Shown here piece after piece: positions 1 to 8,637 of a stretch of DNA of 64,000 nucleotides. A program made the position numbers and the translations under genes. The stretch is from NCBI RefSeq assembly GCF_000308295.2, contig NZ_HG326652.1, positions 2,390,818 to 2,454,817 of the forward strand, written 5' to 3'. Numbering within the stretch: the stretch's first letter is position 1; every line of letters starts with the position of its first letter. This stretch comes from Afipia birgiae 34632. Its GTDB lineage: Bacteria > Pseudomonadota > Alphaproteobacteria > Rhizobiales > Xanthobacteraceae. The notes under the pieces were generated by a model. The model saw only the letters and a program-made list of their open reading frames with translations, had not been told where the DNA came from and searched no databases.

Positions 1-615
1 GCAGACCGTGCGGCCGCCGAGCAGCAACGCTTCGGAGGGTTCGGTTGTGGCATAGACAAAGATCGCGCCGGACTCTTCAAAAATGCGCGGCAGCTCTGTG
101 CGCAATTCCTCGCGCAATTTGTAATCGAGATTGGCGAGCGGCTCGTCGAGCAGCACAAGGTCCGCGCCCTTGACCAGCGCCCGCGCGATTGCGGTGCGTT
201 GCTGCTGGCCGCCTGACAACTGCAACGGCGTGCGATTGAGATAAGGCTCCAGCTTGAGCAGTTTCGCCGCGTCCCGCACGCGGGTTTCGATCTCGTCGCG
301 CGCCACACCCTGCACCCGCAGCGGCGACGCTATATTCTCGTAAACCGACAGCGTCGGATAGTTGATAAACTGCTGATAGACCATCGCCACAGAGCGCTTG
401 CGCACATCGAAGCCGGTGACGTCCTTGCCATCGGCAAGGATGCGGCCGGCGGTCGGCTTGTCGAGCCCGGCCAGCAGCCGCATGATCGAGGTCTTGCCTG
501 ACAATGTCGGCCCGAGCAGCACGCTCAAGGTGCCGCGCTCAAGCGTCAGCGTCACATCTCGAATCCAGGGAACGCCGTTAACCTCGCGCGAAACCTGATC
601 GAGGGTGACGCTCAT
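1..615 (-). CDS. glpS: Glycerol ABC transporter ATP-binding protein GlpS-like, partial (3' end outside window)
   Basis: About 205 N-terminal residues of an ABC ATPase of the sugar/glycerol (UgpC/MalK-like) class are visible. It should energise a cytoplasmic-membrane importer. Seen: a divergent Walker A (GPTLSGKTS), signature LSGGQQQR, Walker B LVLLDEPLANLD. The switch region reads YATTEPSEA where most relatives have a THDQ-type H-loop, so the usual histidine is missing. The ATG overlaps the glpD stop (ATGA), so it is co-transcribed with glpD. In Rhizobium a glpDSTPQUV operon encodes a glycerol importer with two different ATPases, and this gene order matches its start. The substrate is inferred from context only. 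Confidence 0.82.
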   Translation of the reverse strand, partial: MSVTLDQVSREVNGVPWIRDVTLTLERGTLSVLLGPTLSGKTSIMRLLAGLDKPTAGRILADGKDVTGFDVRKRSVAMVYQQFINYPTLSVYENIASPLRVQGVARDEIETRVRDAAKLLKLEPYLNRTPLQLSGGQQQRTAIARALVKGADLVLLDEPLANLDYKLREELRTELPRIFEESGAIFVYATTEPSEALLLGGRTVC

Positions 616-2156
616 CCGCGGCCTCCGGCTTCCCTCAGCGGTGTGTTGAGACCGCTGCGATGCTTGGCGATCCAGTCGTCGAGCGCCTTCACCTCATCAG
701 CGGAGAGACGCAGGCCCAGCTTGGACCGTCGCCAGACAATGTCCTCGGCGGTACGCGCGAATTCGTGCGCGATCAGGTAGCGGACTTCACGTTCCGTCAG
801 CGTGTCGCCAAACACTTGTCCGAGGTCCGCAGCGGATGATGCCTTGTCGAGAACCTTGCTGGCCCGCGTACCATAGGCGTGCGCAAGGCGAAGCGCGAGA
901 GCACGCGACAGGAACGAATTGTCGCGGACCAATTCATCCGCCAGTGCCGGGATCGCGGACACGTCGAGATCGCCACCGGGCAACGGCGTGGTGCCGGTCC
1001 AGCCCGCGGGCTTTGCTTTTCCGGGAAGATATTGCTCCAGCCGCTCCAGCGCCTCTTCGGACAAGCGGCGGTAGGTCGTGATCTTGCCGCCGAAGATCGA
1101 CAGCAGCGGCAGCCCGCCCGGCGCATCGTATTCGAACACGTAATCCCGAGTGGCCGCCTTGGCCTCGCTGGCGCCGTCGTCATAGAGCGGACGCACGCCG
1201 GCATAGGCCCACACCACGTCTTCGGGCTTCACGGATTTGGCAAGATAGTCATTCACCGACTGGCACAGATAGGCGATTTCCTCCGCCGAGGCCTTGACCT
1301 TGGATGGATCACCGTCGTAATCGCGATCGGTGGTTCCGATCAGCGTAAAATCGTTTTGAAACGGAATGACGAAGACCACGCGACCGTCGGCGTTCTGGAA
1401 TGTGTAGGCGCGATCGTGGTCGTAAAGCCGCGGCACCACGATGTGCGAGCCCTGAACCAGACGGACTTTGGACTTGGCATTAACTCCGGCGCCCCGGTTC
1501 AACACATCCTCGACCCATGGACCGCCCGCGTTGACCAGCGCCCGCGCCTGGATGCTGCTTTTCGCACCGGTGACAGTGTCCTCCAGCAGAACCTGCCAGC
1601 AATCGCCCTGCCGCCTCGCCTCGACGGCACGCGTCCGCGTGCGGATCACCGCACCGCGATCCGCCGCATCGCGCGCGTTGAGGACCACAAGGCGCGCGTC
1701 GTCGACGAAGCAGTCCGAGTACTCGAAACCCTTGGTGAAGCGGCCGGGGACCAGCGGTTGGCCGACCGGATCACGGCTCAGGTCAACCGTGCGCGTGGCA
1801 GGGAGCAGGCGCCGCCCGCCGAGATAGTCGTACATGAAAAGACCGAGCCGCAGCAGCCAGGCCGGACGCAGCCCGGCATGATGCGGCAGCACGAAGCGCA
1901 GCGGACGAATGATGTGGGGGGCGATCTGCCAGAGCACTTCCCGCTCCAGCAGCGCCTCGCGAACGAGACGGAACTCGTAATATTCGAGATAGCGCAGACC
2001 GCCATGGATCAGCTTGCTCGACCAGGACGAGGTGCCGCTGGCGAGATCGTTCATTTCGCAAAGGAAGACGGAATTCCCGCGGCCCACGGCATCGCGGGCA
2101 ATGCCGCAGCCGTTGATCCCTCCACCAATAATTGCGAGGTCGAAAACCTGTCCCAC
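612..2156 (-). CDS. glpD: FAD-dependent glycerol-3-phosphate dehydrogenase
   Basis: Aerobic GlpD oxidises glycerol-3-phosphate to dihydroxyacetone phosphate at the membrane and passes electrons to quinone. The 514-residue protein opens with the FAD-binding motif DLAIIGGGINGCG and continues with typical GlpD blocks (GTSSWSSKLIHGGLRYLE, SIFGGKITTYRRL). The reading frame is open a further 68 codons upstream, but I chose the GTG at 2156. It has a GGGAG ribosome-binding site just ahead, it puts the dinucleotide fold at the N-terminus, and the longer start would lie beyond the operator palindrome at 2199-2237. It is first in an operon with glpS and follows glpR on the same strand. Confidence 0.93.
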   Translation of the reverse strand: MGQVFDLAIIGGGINGCGIARDAVGRGNSVFLCEMNDLASGTSSWSSKLIHGGLRYLEYYEFRLVREALLEREVLWQIAPHIIRPLRFVLPHHAGLRPAWLLRLGLFMYDYLGGRRLLPATRTVDLSRDPVGQPLVPGRFTKGFEYSDCFVDDARLVVLNARDAADRGAVIRTRTRAVEARRQGDCWQVLLEDTVTGAKSSIQARALVNAGGPWVEDVLNRGAGVNAKSKVRLVQGSHIVVPRLYDHDRAYTFQNADGRVVFVIPFQNDFTLIGTTDRDYDGDPSKVKASAEEIAYLCQSVNDYLAKSVKPEDVVWAYAGVRPLYDDGASEAKAATRDYVFEYDAPGGLPLLSIFGGKITTYRRLSEEALERLEQYLPGKAKPAGWTGTTPLPGGDLDVSAIPALADELVRDNSFLSRALALRLAHAYGTRASKVLDKASSAADLGQVFGDTLTEREVRYLIAHEFARTAEDIVWRRSKLGLRLSADEVKALDDWIAKHRSGLNTPLREAGGRG

Positions 2157-2198
2157 CGCGTCTCCCGGGCGCTCGCTATTTTCACTTATAGCGATTTC

Positions 2199-2239
2199 GC
2201 TTTCGATTATGATTAAATCACAACGATAAACGAAAGCAA
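2199..2239 (-). promoter_or_regulatory. Probable GlpR operator and promoter of glpD
   Basis: On the minus strand the arms GCTTTCGTTTAT and ATAATCGAAAGC form an inverted repeat (11 of 12 positions match) around a 15-base spacer at 2199-2237, ending 43 bases before the chosen glpD start. DeoR-family GlpR proteins bind TTTCG/CGAAA-type palindromes, so this is a likely GlpR site. A possible -35 (TTGCTT) and -10 (TTTAAT) with 16-base spacing overlap the palindrome. The palindrome is visible; the protein assignment is inferred. Confidence 0.6.
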
Positions 2240-2404
2240 GCGGCGTGATGAATTCGCGAGCACCCGCCCTAGCCATGCGCAAAAAAAGACGTAATATCAA
2301 TATATTATAGTGGTGATAGCGAGCGCGGCTGGTTTTGGCGCCACCGCTCAACGTGATCAACCTGAAAGTCTGCCGCGCGTCATTCCCCTCGCGGGAAGCG
2401 GCCG

Positions 2405-3196
2405 TCAGGCCACGTCGGCTGGCTTGTCAGGCATCGCGGCGATCACCTCGATACCGCGGCTGTTGCAAATGGCCTGAAGCCTGGCCGGGAGCGGCAGATC
2501 GGTCACGAACGTATGGATCTGGCTCAGATGCGCGATCCGCACCGGCGCGTTGCGGCTGAGCTTGGTGCTGTCGGCCACCAGCATCACGCTGCGCGCGTTG
2601 GCGATGATGGCCTGCGCGGCCTGCACCTCGCGATAATCAAAGTCGAGCAAAGCGCCCTCCTCATCGATCGCGGATGCGCCGACGATGGCGTAATCGACCT
2701 TGAACTGCGTGATCAGGTTGTTCGCAGTCGATCCGATCACTGCTCCGTCCGCACGCCGGACCGTACCGCCAGCCACGATGACCTCGATCCGGGGATGCCG
2801 ATACAGCAGCATCGCCACGTTCAGATTGTTGGTGATGACCAGCAGATCTTCATGCGTCGCCGTCAGCGCGCTCGCAACTTCTTCCGTCGTAGTGCCGATA
2901 TTGATGAACAGCGAGCACCCGTTGGGAATTTGCGCCGCCGCCGCAATGCCGATGGCTTTCTTTTCTTCCGCCGCGACGAACCGGCGGGCTTCGTAAGCGA
3001 GGTTTTCCACGCCCGACGCGATGATCGCGCCGCCATGAACCCGCGTCATCGAGCGGCGGTCGCACAGGTCGTTCAGGTCCTTGCGGATGGTCTGCGCCGA
3101 CACTTCAAAGCGCCGCGCCAGATCCTCCACCGTGACCCGCCCGGAGGCGCGCGCGATGTTCAGAATGTCGGACTGGCGGTTGGAAAGCTCGGTCAT
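2405..3196 (-). CDS. glpR: DeoR-family transcriptional regulator GlpR
   Basis: The 263-residue protein has an N-terminal DeoR helix-turn-helix (about residues 6-57, with VTVEDLARRFEVSAQTIRKDL) and a C-terminal sugar-phosphate sensing domain. It ends shortly after a typical SNRGIEV segment. GlpR proteins repress glycerol genes and release DNA on binding glycerol-3-phosphate. An AAGGTG ribosome-binding site precedes the ATG. It lies upstream of glpD on the same strand, separated by about 250 bases that contain the palindrome, so it probably has its own transcript and represses glpD-glpS. Confidence 0.88.
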   Translation of the reverse strand: MTELSNRQSDILNIARASGRVTVEDLARRFEVSAQTIRKDLNDLCDRRSMTRVHGGAIIASGVENLAYEARRFVAAEEKKAIGIAAAAQIPNGCSLFINIGTTTEEVASALTATHEDLLVITNNLNVAMLLYRHPRIEVIVAGGTVRRADGAVIGSTANNLITQFKVDYAIVGASAIDEEGALLDFDYREVQAAQAIIANARSVMLVADSTKLSRNAPVRIAHLSQIHTFVTDLPLPARLQAICNSRGIEVIAAMPDKPADVA

Positions 3197-3314
3197 TCAG
3201 CACCTTATCCCGTAGGAGCCAATGGTGCTGCTGTTGCCGCGTCCGGTCAACTCGGCATTTCACCGGACGGGCACCGGAAGTTGCGCGTGGTTAAAGCGCC
3301 CGGACGCGCCGCGG

Positions 3315-5675
3315 TTACATCGTCATCTTGCGATGCCTGATCGGCGCGCCGAAGGTCAGGCTCGCTGCGGCATCAATGATGGTGTTGGCGTCCAGACCAT
3401 AGTGGCCATAGAGATCATTGATGGTGCCGGTCTGGCCGAATTTCTCGACGCCGAGCGCCTCGACGCGATGGCCGTGAACACTGCCGAGCCACGCCAGTGT
3501 CGCCGGATGTCCGTCGATCACCGTGATGAGCCCGCAGTCACGCGGCAGCGGCGCAAGCAGCCGCTCGATATGACTCGGTTCGCGCGGCCCGCCGCTGCGG
3601 CGAAGCTTGCGCGACGCCGTCCAGCCGGCGTGAAGCCGATCCGCCGAAGTCACCGCCAGCAGACCGATATCCCGGCGCGACTCGCCGAGCAGCCCCGTCG
3701 CCTCGATAGCTTCCGGCGCAACAGCACCAGTATAAGCGATCACGAGCTCGGCGTTCGGCCCGGGCTTGCGCAGCCAGTACGCGCCCGCCGCGATGTCGCT
3801 TTCAAGCTCGAGCGTCATCGTACGCTGCGGCTGGTCCAGCGTACGCGTCGACAGCCGCAAGTAAACCGAACCGCCGTCGTCGTCGCGCTGCATGTGATCG
3901 AAACCCCAGCGCATGATCACCGCCAGTTCGTCGACGAATGCGGGCTCGAAGGACGAAAGTCCGTCCTGCGCCATGCCGATCAAGGGCGTTGCGATCGACT
4001 GGTGCGCGCCGCCTTCGGGCGCCAGCGTGATCCCCGATGGCGTCGCCGCCACCATGAAGCGCGCATCTTGATAACAGGCGTAATTCAATGCATCGAGGCC
4101 GCGCTCGATGAACGGATCGTACAGCGTACCCACCGGGAGCAGCCGCTCGCCGTTAATGGAGTGCGACAGGCCGAGCGCGGAAAGCATGATAAAGAGATTC
4201 ATCTCCGCGATGCCAAGCTCCATGTGCTGGCCTTTCGGCGAATAATCCCACGCAAAGGTCGACGGAATCTTCTCCTTGCGGAACAGATCAGTGTTCTCCG
4301 CCATGGCAAAGAGGCCACGCCGGTTCACCCACGGGCCGAGATTGGTGGAGACCGTCACATCGGGCGACGTGGTGACGATGCGCTCGGCCAGTTTGATATT
4401 GCTGCGGGCGAGTTCGTTCAGCACCAGTCCGAATCCCTGCTGCGTCGCCATGCGCGGCGTCAGCGTCACGCCGAGCTTTGCCGGCACCTCAATCTTCGGC
4501 GCATCAAGCCGCCGCGCGCCGTCACGCGCAAACGTCACGTCCTTCAGGAATTTTTCGATGCGCGCGTGATCGAGCGGCAAGCCTTCCAGCCGATCCCATT
4601 CGTGACCGGGACGGATGTTCTGCGCCGCGCGAAAGGTTTCCATCTGCGCCACAGTCATCAGCCCGGCGTGATTGTCCTTGTGGCCCTGGAACGGAAGTCC
4701 GACGCCCTTGATCGTATAGGCGATGAAGCACACCGGCCGATCATGGTCGATCGCCTCGAAGGCCTCCAGCATGCTCGCCATGTCGTGGCCGCCGAGATTC
4801 GACATCAGCGCCAGCAGTTCGTCGTCGGTGCGCTTTTCGATCAGGCGCGTCACTGCCCCCTGATCGCCAATATCATCGAGCAGATGCTTGCGGAACGCAG
4901 CACCACCCTGAAAGCACAGCGCCGCATACATCTGGTTCGGGCAGCCATCGATCCACTTCCGCAGCGCCTCACCGCCCGGCTCGGCAAACGCAGCCTGCAT
5001 CAGCTTGCCGTATTTCACGATCACCACATCCCAGCCGAAATTGCGGAACATGATCTCGAGCTTCTCCCACAGCCCTTCGTGAATCACCGCGTCGAGACTC
5101 TGGCGATTGTAGTCGATCACCCACCAGGTGTTACGCAGGCCCTGCTTCCAGCCTTCCAGCAGCGCCTCGAAGATGTTGCCCTCGTCGAGTTCAGCGTCAC
5201 CTACCAACGCGATCATGCGGCCTTCGGGCCGATCCTTCATCCAGCCGTGCGACTTCACATAATCCTGCACCAGCGACGAGAACAGCGTCTGCGCCACACC
5301 GAGACCCACCGAGCCGGTGGAGAAATCCACGTCGTCGATGTCCTTGGTCCGCGAGGGATAGGACTGCGCGCCCTTGAAGCCGCGAAAATTCTCCAGCTTC
5401 TCGCGGGTCTGCTGCCCGAGCAGATACTGGATCGCATGAAACACCGGACTGGCGTGCGGCTTCACCGCGACGCGATCCTCCGGCTTGAGCACGCCAAAAT
5501 ACAGCGCCGACATGATCGTCGCCAGCGAAGCGCTTGAGGCCTGATGGCCTCCGACCTTCAGCCCGTAGGAATCCGGCCGGACATGGTTGGCGTGGTGGAT
5601 GGTCCACGACGATAGCCACAGCACCTTCTTGGTGAGGGCCGACAGGATTTCCAGACGCGAGGGATCGATGGGCAT
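3315..5675 (-). CDS. Transketolase / 2-oxoacid dehydrogenase E1-like thiamine diphosphate enzyme
   Basis: A 786-residue ThDP enzyme related to homodimeric AceE-type E1 components and often annotated as transketolase. Seen: a substrate/ThDP region with HANHVRPDSYGLKVGGHQASS, the ThDP motif starting GDAELDEG and ending VIDYNRQS, a GHKDNHAGLM block, and a C-terminal pyrimidine-binding half. It is shorter than AceE (about 890 residues) and longer than ordinary transketolase (about 670). I prefer the ATG at 5675, which has GGTGA upstream, over the in-frame GTG at 5684. It is divergent from an Lrp/AsnC regulator, recalling Pseudomonas mdeB/mdeR where an E1-like protein oxidises 2-ketobutyrate. Exact substrate unknown. 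Confidence 0.8.
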   Translation of the reverse strand: MPIDPSRLEILSALTKKVLWLSSWTIHHANHVRPDSYGLKVGGHQASSASLATIMSALYFGVLKPEDRVAVKPHASPVFHAIQYLLGQQTREKLENFRGFKGAQSYPSRTKDIDDVDFSTGSVGLGVAQTLFSSLVQDYVKSHGWMKDRPEGRMIALVGDAELDEGNIFEALLEGWKQGLRNTWWVIDYNRQSLDAVIHEGLWEKLEIMFRNFGWDVVIVKYGKLMQAAFAEPGGEALRKWIDGCPNQMYAALCFQGGAAFRKHLLDDIGDQGAVTRLIEKRTDDELLALMSNLGGHDMASMLEAFEAIDHDRPVCFIAYTIKGVGLPFQGHKDNHAGLMTVAQMETFRAAQNIRPGHEWDRLEGLPLDHARIEKFLKDVTFARDGARRLDAPKIEVPAKLGVTLTPRMATQQGFGLVLNELARSNIKLAERIVTTSPDVTVSTNLGPWVNRRGLFAMAENTDLFRKEKIPSTFAWDYSPKGQHMELGIAEMNLFIMLSALGLSHSINGERLLPVGTLYDPFIERGLDALNYACYQDARFMVAATPSGITLAPEGGAHQSIATPLIGMAQDGLSSFEPAFVDELAVIMRWGFDHMQRDDDGGSVYLRLSTRTLDQPQRTMTLELESDIAAGAYWLRKPGPNAELVIAYTGAVAPEAIEATGLLGESRRDIGLLAVTSADRLHAGWTASRKLRRSGGPREPSHIERLLAPLPRDCGLITVIDGHPATLAWLGSVHGHRVEALGVEKFGQTGTINDLYGHYGLDANTIIDAAASLTFGAPIRHRKMTM

Positions 5676-5730
5676 GATGGTCACCAGGATTTGGGTTCGC
5701 GCCCAGATGCTAGTCCCTCCTGCGCCACAA

Positions 5731-5803
5731 AAATCTCAAATCATATCGACCGGCGCCAGATTATTGGGATATGATACTATTCGCATGAACATTTATGAGA
5801 TTT
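5731..5803. promoter_or_regulatory. Nested inverted repeats between the E1-like gene and the Lrp gene
   Basis: Two nested perfect 8-base inverted repeats fill this divergent intergenic region. The outer pair is AAATCTCA at 5731-5738 and TGAGATTT at 5796-5803; the inner pair is ATCATATC at 5740-5747 and GATATGAT at 5768-5775. The stretch is AT-rich and ends seven bases before the Lrp start codon. Lrp/AsnC proteins bind AT-rich palindromes as multimers and usually autoregulate, so it is a plausible shared operator. Confidence 0.5.
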
Positions 5804-5810
5804 CATTCCA

Positions 5811-6272
5811 ATGACAAATCTCGACGCGATCGATCGCAAAATCCTGACGATTCTTCAGGCCGACAGCCGCGTCACCATGCAGGACCTCGCGGATCAGGTC
5901 GGCCTGTCGGTATCGCCCTGCCACCGCCGCGTGAAACTGCTCGAGGAGCGCGGTGTAATCTCGCGTTACATCGCCATGGTCGATCAGAAATCCGTCGGAC
6001 TTCCGGTCAGCGTCTTCATTTCGATCAAGCTGGAACGGCAGAAGGAAGAGGACCTCGACCGCTTCGCCAAGGCGATCTCGAAATGGAAAGAGGTGCTGGA
6101 ATGCTACCTGATGACCGGCAACCGCGACTATCTGCTGCGCGTGGTCACAGCCGACCTCCCGTCCTATGAAAATTTCATCAAGACCAAGCTGACGCGCCTC
6201 GACGGCATCGCCTCGATCGAGTCGAGTTTTGCGCTCAGTCAGGTGAAGTACACTATCGCGCTGCCGGTGTGA
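5811..6272 (+). CDS. Lrp/AsnC-family transcriptional regulator
   Basis: The 153-residue protein has the standard layout: an N-terminal helix-turn-helix (residues about 4-60, IDRKILTILQADSRVTMQDLADQVGLS) and a C-terminal RAM ligand-binding domain ending near SQVKYTIALPV. Such proteins sense amino acids or 2-oxo acids. It is transcribed away from the E1-like gene across a region with nested inverted repeats, so it likely controls that gene and itself. It ends three bases from the convergent gene at 6276. Confidence 0.9.
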   Translation: MTNLDAIDRKILTILQADSRVTMQDLADQVGLSVSPCHRRVKLLEERGVISRYIAMVDQKSVGLPVSVFISIKLERQKEEDLDRFAKAISKWKEVLECYLMTGNRDYLLRVVTADLPSYENFIKTKLTRLDGIASIESSFALSQVKYTIALPV

Positions 6273-6275
6273 CGT

Positions 6276-6467
6276 TCAGCTGCGCTTGAGAAAGAAGTAT
6301 CCGCACAGCAGGATCGGAATCGCCAGCGTCGCCCAGGACACGCCATCCCACACCCCGTCCCCGACCAGCGCGGAGACAAGACCGACGATGCTGAGCACGC
6401 CGAGCACCATCGGTATCGCGAAAATCTGACCGTTGGTCTGACGGCGTAGCTGCGATTTGTACTTCAT
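6276..6467 (-). CDS. Small membrane protein downstream of the PepSY protein
   Basis: A 63-residue protein starting MKYKSQLRRQ with two hydrophobic segments (about residues 15-37 and 44-59) and a basic end (KRS). Its ATG overlaps the stop of the PepSY gene (ATGA), so it is translationally coupled to it. No family recognised. Small hydrophobic proteins are common companions of PepSY iron-uptake proteins; a supporting role in siderophore handling is inferred from position only. Confidence 0.7.
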   Translation of the reverse strand: MKYKSQLRRQTNGQIFAIPMVLGVLSIVGLVSALVGDGVWDGVSWATLAIPILLCGYFFLKRS

Positions 6468-7630
6468 GACGTATAGGCCGGGCGATGGTCTGAAGCCGAG
6501 GCATCGATAACGACGCGCTCGATACTGACACCGGACTGACGCCGGCGCAGCCAGAGGTAAAGGCCGGTGATCAGCACGGCGATGGTGATGATATCGAGAA
6601 TCGCCCAGATGATTTTCAGCGGCATGCCGCCATAGTCGCCGAAGTGCAGCGGCTGCGAGATCAGCAGCGTCGCGACGTACCATGGCAGGTTCCGGCTGTC
6701 GGTCAGCCCACCGGTTTCCGCATCGATCAAGGCCGGCTTGAGCAGCTTCGCCGTCAACGGCGTGTTGCCGCGCATGAAGACAGCGTAGTGGCTCTTGCTG
6801 CTGAAGATCGTGCCGGGAAACGCCACAAAGGCCGGCCTCATGTTCGGCTCAGCCTTGATCGCGACCTGCACGGCCGCATCGATGGATGACGGATTGGCCG
6901 GCAGCGGCTTGTCCTTGTATTGCGCGGTCATTTCCGCGAGCTGTCCGAACTGCCAGACCTTGATGACAAGTTCAGCCCAGGTATTGATGACACCGGTGAA
7001 TCCTACCACCAGCATCCACATCACCAGCACGATGCCGGTAACATTGTGGATGTCCAGCCAGCGGACCACGCGCAGCCGGTCGCGGCGATAGGTGCCGAAC
7101 TTCAGCTTTCGCATCGACGGCGCATAGACGACGATGCCGGAAATGATCGCGACACAAAACAGGATACCCATCAGCCCGAGAAACAGTTTTCCCGGAAGAC
7201 CGGCGAACATGTCGGTGTGCAGCTTGAGCATGATGTAGGTGAAACGTCCGGTGACATCCGGCGCATCGAGATAGGCGGCGGTGTGAGCGTCCACGCGGAC
7301 GATGCGGTTGTCGACAGGGTTGGCCTCCAGCGTTTTGCCGATGCTCACCATCAAAGCATTGGCATCATCCGGGTCCCAGATCAGGAAATGCGGCACCATT
7401 CCCGGATCTTTTGACAGACTGTTCTTCACAATCAGATCCAGATTGGCACGCGGAGTTCCTTCCGGCACCGGCGCCGCCTGCACTTCCTCGTGCAACAGGT
7501 GATCGATCTCGTGATGGAAGATCAGCGGCAAGCCGGTGATGCAGAGCATCAGCATGAATACGGTGCAGATGATGCTGGACCATTTGTGAGTCCAACCCCA
7601 TCGGCGCAATGATTTGCTACTGCCTGTCAA
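6464..7630 (-). CDS. PepSY-domain transmembrane protein (siderophore-associated iron-uptake/reductase type)
   Basis: A 388-residue inner-membrane protein with a basic N-terminus (SLRRWGWTHKWSS), a first helix followed by GLPLIFHHEIDHLL, a large periplasmic PepSY portion and three further helices; the last lies near LITGLYLWLRRRQS. Proteins of this type (FoxB/PiuB-like) sit beside TonB-dependent siderophore receptors and are implicated in reducing or releasing iron. I chose the TTG at 7630 because AAGGAG sits seven bases upstream; the in-frame upstream extension overlaps the receptor gene. It begins 11 bases after the receptor stop, so it shares that operon and may suffer polarity from the insertion upstream. 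Confidence 0.82.
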   Translation of the reverse strand: MTGSSKSLRRWGWTHKWSSIICTVFMLMLCITGLPLIFHHEIDHLLHEEVQAAPVPEGTPRANLDLIVKNSLSKDPGMVPHFLIWDPDDANALMVSIGKTLEANPVDNRIVRVDAHTAAYLDAPDVTGRFTYIMLKLHTDMFAGLPGKLFLGLMGILFCVAIISGIVVYAPSMRKLKFGTYRRDRLRVVRWLDIHNVTGIVLVMWMLVVGFTGVINTWAELVIKVWQFGQLAEMTAQYKDKPLPANPSSIDAAVQVAIKAEPNMRPAFVAFPGTIFSSKSHYAVFMRGNTPLTAKLLKPALIDAETGGLTDSRNLPWYVATLLISQPLHFGDYGGMPLKIIWAILDIITIAVLITGLYLWLRRRQSGVSIERVVIDASASDHRPAYTS

Positions 7631-7641
7631 TGTGATGCTCC

Positions 7642-8563
7642 TTAATTCAAGGAGTATTTCAGCGTTCCGAGGACAGTCCGCGCTGTTCCAAGGCCGCAAT
7701 AAGCCAGACCGGTTAGGCACGATGCGACGTAGTAGCGGTTTGTCAGGTTCTTTGCTGTAACCTGCGCGCTCCAGCCTTTCAGATCCGGCCGTGTGTAGGC
7801 GAAGTCATAGCTCACGCTCGCATCGAACAGCGTGTAGTCCGGAAGAACAAACGTGTTGTAGAGATCGCCATAGCTCTCGCCGGCATAGCGGACGCCTGCA
7901 CCGAGGCCGAGGCCCGCCAGCGGACCATCGAACCAGGTATATTTCGCCCATAGCGAGGCCTGATCGATCGGCACGCCGTTCACGTATTTTCCCTGAGCGC
8001 CGACAGCACTCGCGGTGATCTTGGCGTCCGTATGCGTATAGCCCGCGATGATTTCGAGTTCGCGCGTGATGTTGCCGCGCGCTTCCAGCTCGACACCGCG
8101 TGAACGAACCGCATCGGTCTGCACGCTGAAGAGGAAATCAACGGGATCAGATGTCAGGACGTCGTTCTGCTTGATGTCGAAATAGGCCGCGGTGAGCATC
8201 AGATTGGTGCCAACAGGCTGAAACTTCACCCCCGCCTCCCAGCCCTCACCAGTCGTCGGCTTGAACGCCTGTCCGTTCCGGCTCGCATTGGCATTCGGGA
8301 CAAAGGATGTCGAGTAGTTGGCGTAAGGCGACAGGCCGAAGTCGAACAGATAGTTCAGACCCACGCGGCCGGTTGTCGCTGCATCGCTACGGCGATAAGT
8401 GCCTGGCTTCGGATAGAATGCGAGGCTCTCCAGCTCAGTATTCACGAAATCCTGCCGGCCGGTTAGCGACAGCGTCCATCGATCTAGCTTGATCTGATCC
8501 TGCGCATACAAGCCGATCTGATCAATCTTGTTGTTCAACAGCATGAAGGGAGACAGCGAACTC
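7642..8563 (-). pseudogene. TonB-dependent siderophore receptor, 3' fragment (split by the insertion element)
   Basis: This piece encodes the C-terminal 300 or so residues of an outer-membrane ferri-siderophore receptor: beta-barrel strands beginning IDQIGLYAQDQIKLDRW and the terminal block TVLGTLKYSLN. It lacks a signal peptide and plug, so it cannot work alone. It belongs to the 5' fragment at 11273-12648. Position 8558-8563 is one copy of the target duplication. Joining the halves after removing the element and one duplication gives an uninterrupted frame of 763 residues, a normal receptor length. Confidence 0.9.
8558..8563. repeat. Target-site duplication, left copy
   Basis: GAACTC (GAGTTC on the receptor strand) directly flanks the left end of the element and is repeated at 11273-11278. 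Removing the element plus one copy restores the receptor frame. Confidence 0.75.
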
Positions 8564-8574
8564 CGCGGGTCACT

Positions 8575-8610
8575 TCAAATTCCTCCGGGTGTGGTCAGTC
8601 AAATTCCTCC
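8575..8610. repeat. Direct repeats in the left terminus of the IS
   Basis: TCAAATTCCTCC occurs at 8575-8586 and again at 8599-8610, 24 bases apart. Variants lie inverted at the right end near 11230-11262. They fit the repeated transposase-binding sites found at IS21 termini. Confidence 0.65.
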
Positions 8611-8637
8611 ACCCCGCGAGGCAGGACATGATGATTG

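Noticed and set aside
879-2216. A 445-codon open frame antisense to glpD
   Set aside because: Shadow of the glpD codons; composition is arginine- and alanine-rich with no motif.
3222-5537. A 771-codon open frame antisense to the E1-like gene
   Set aside because: It mirrors the opposite strand of a clearly coding gene, is rich in Arg/His/Pro and has no recognisable domain. Such long antisense frames are common in GC-rich genomes.
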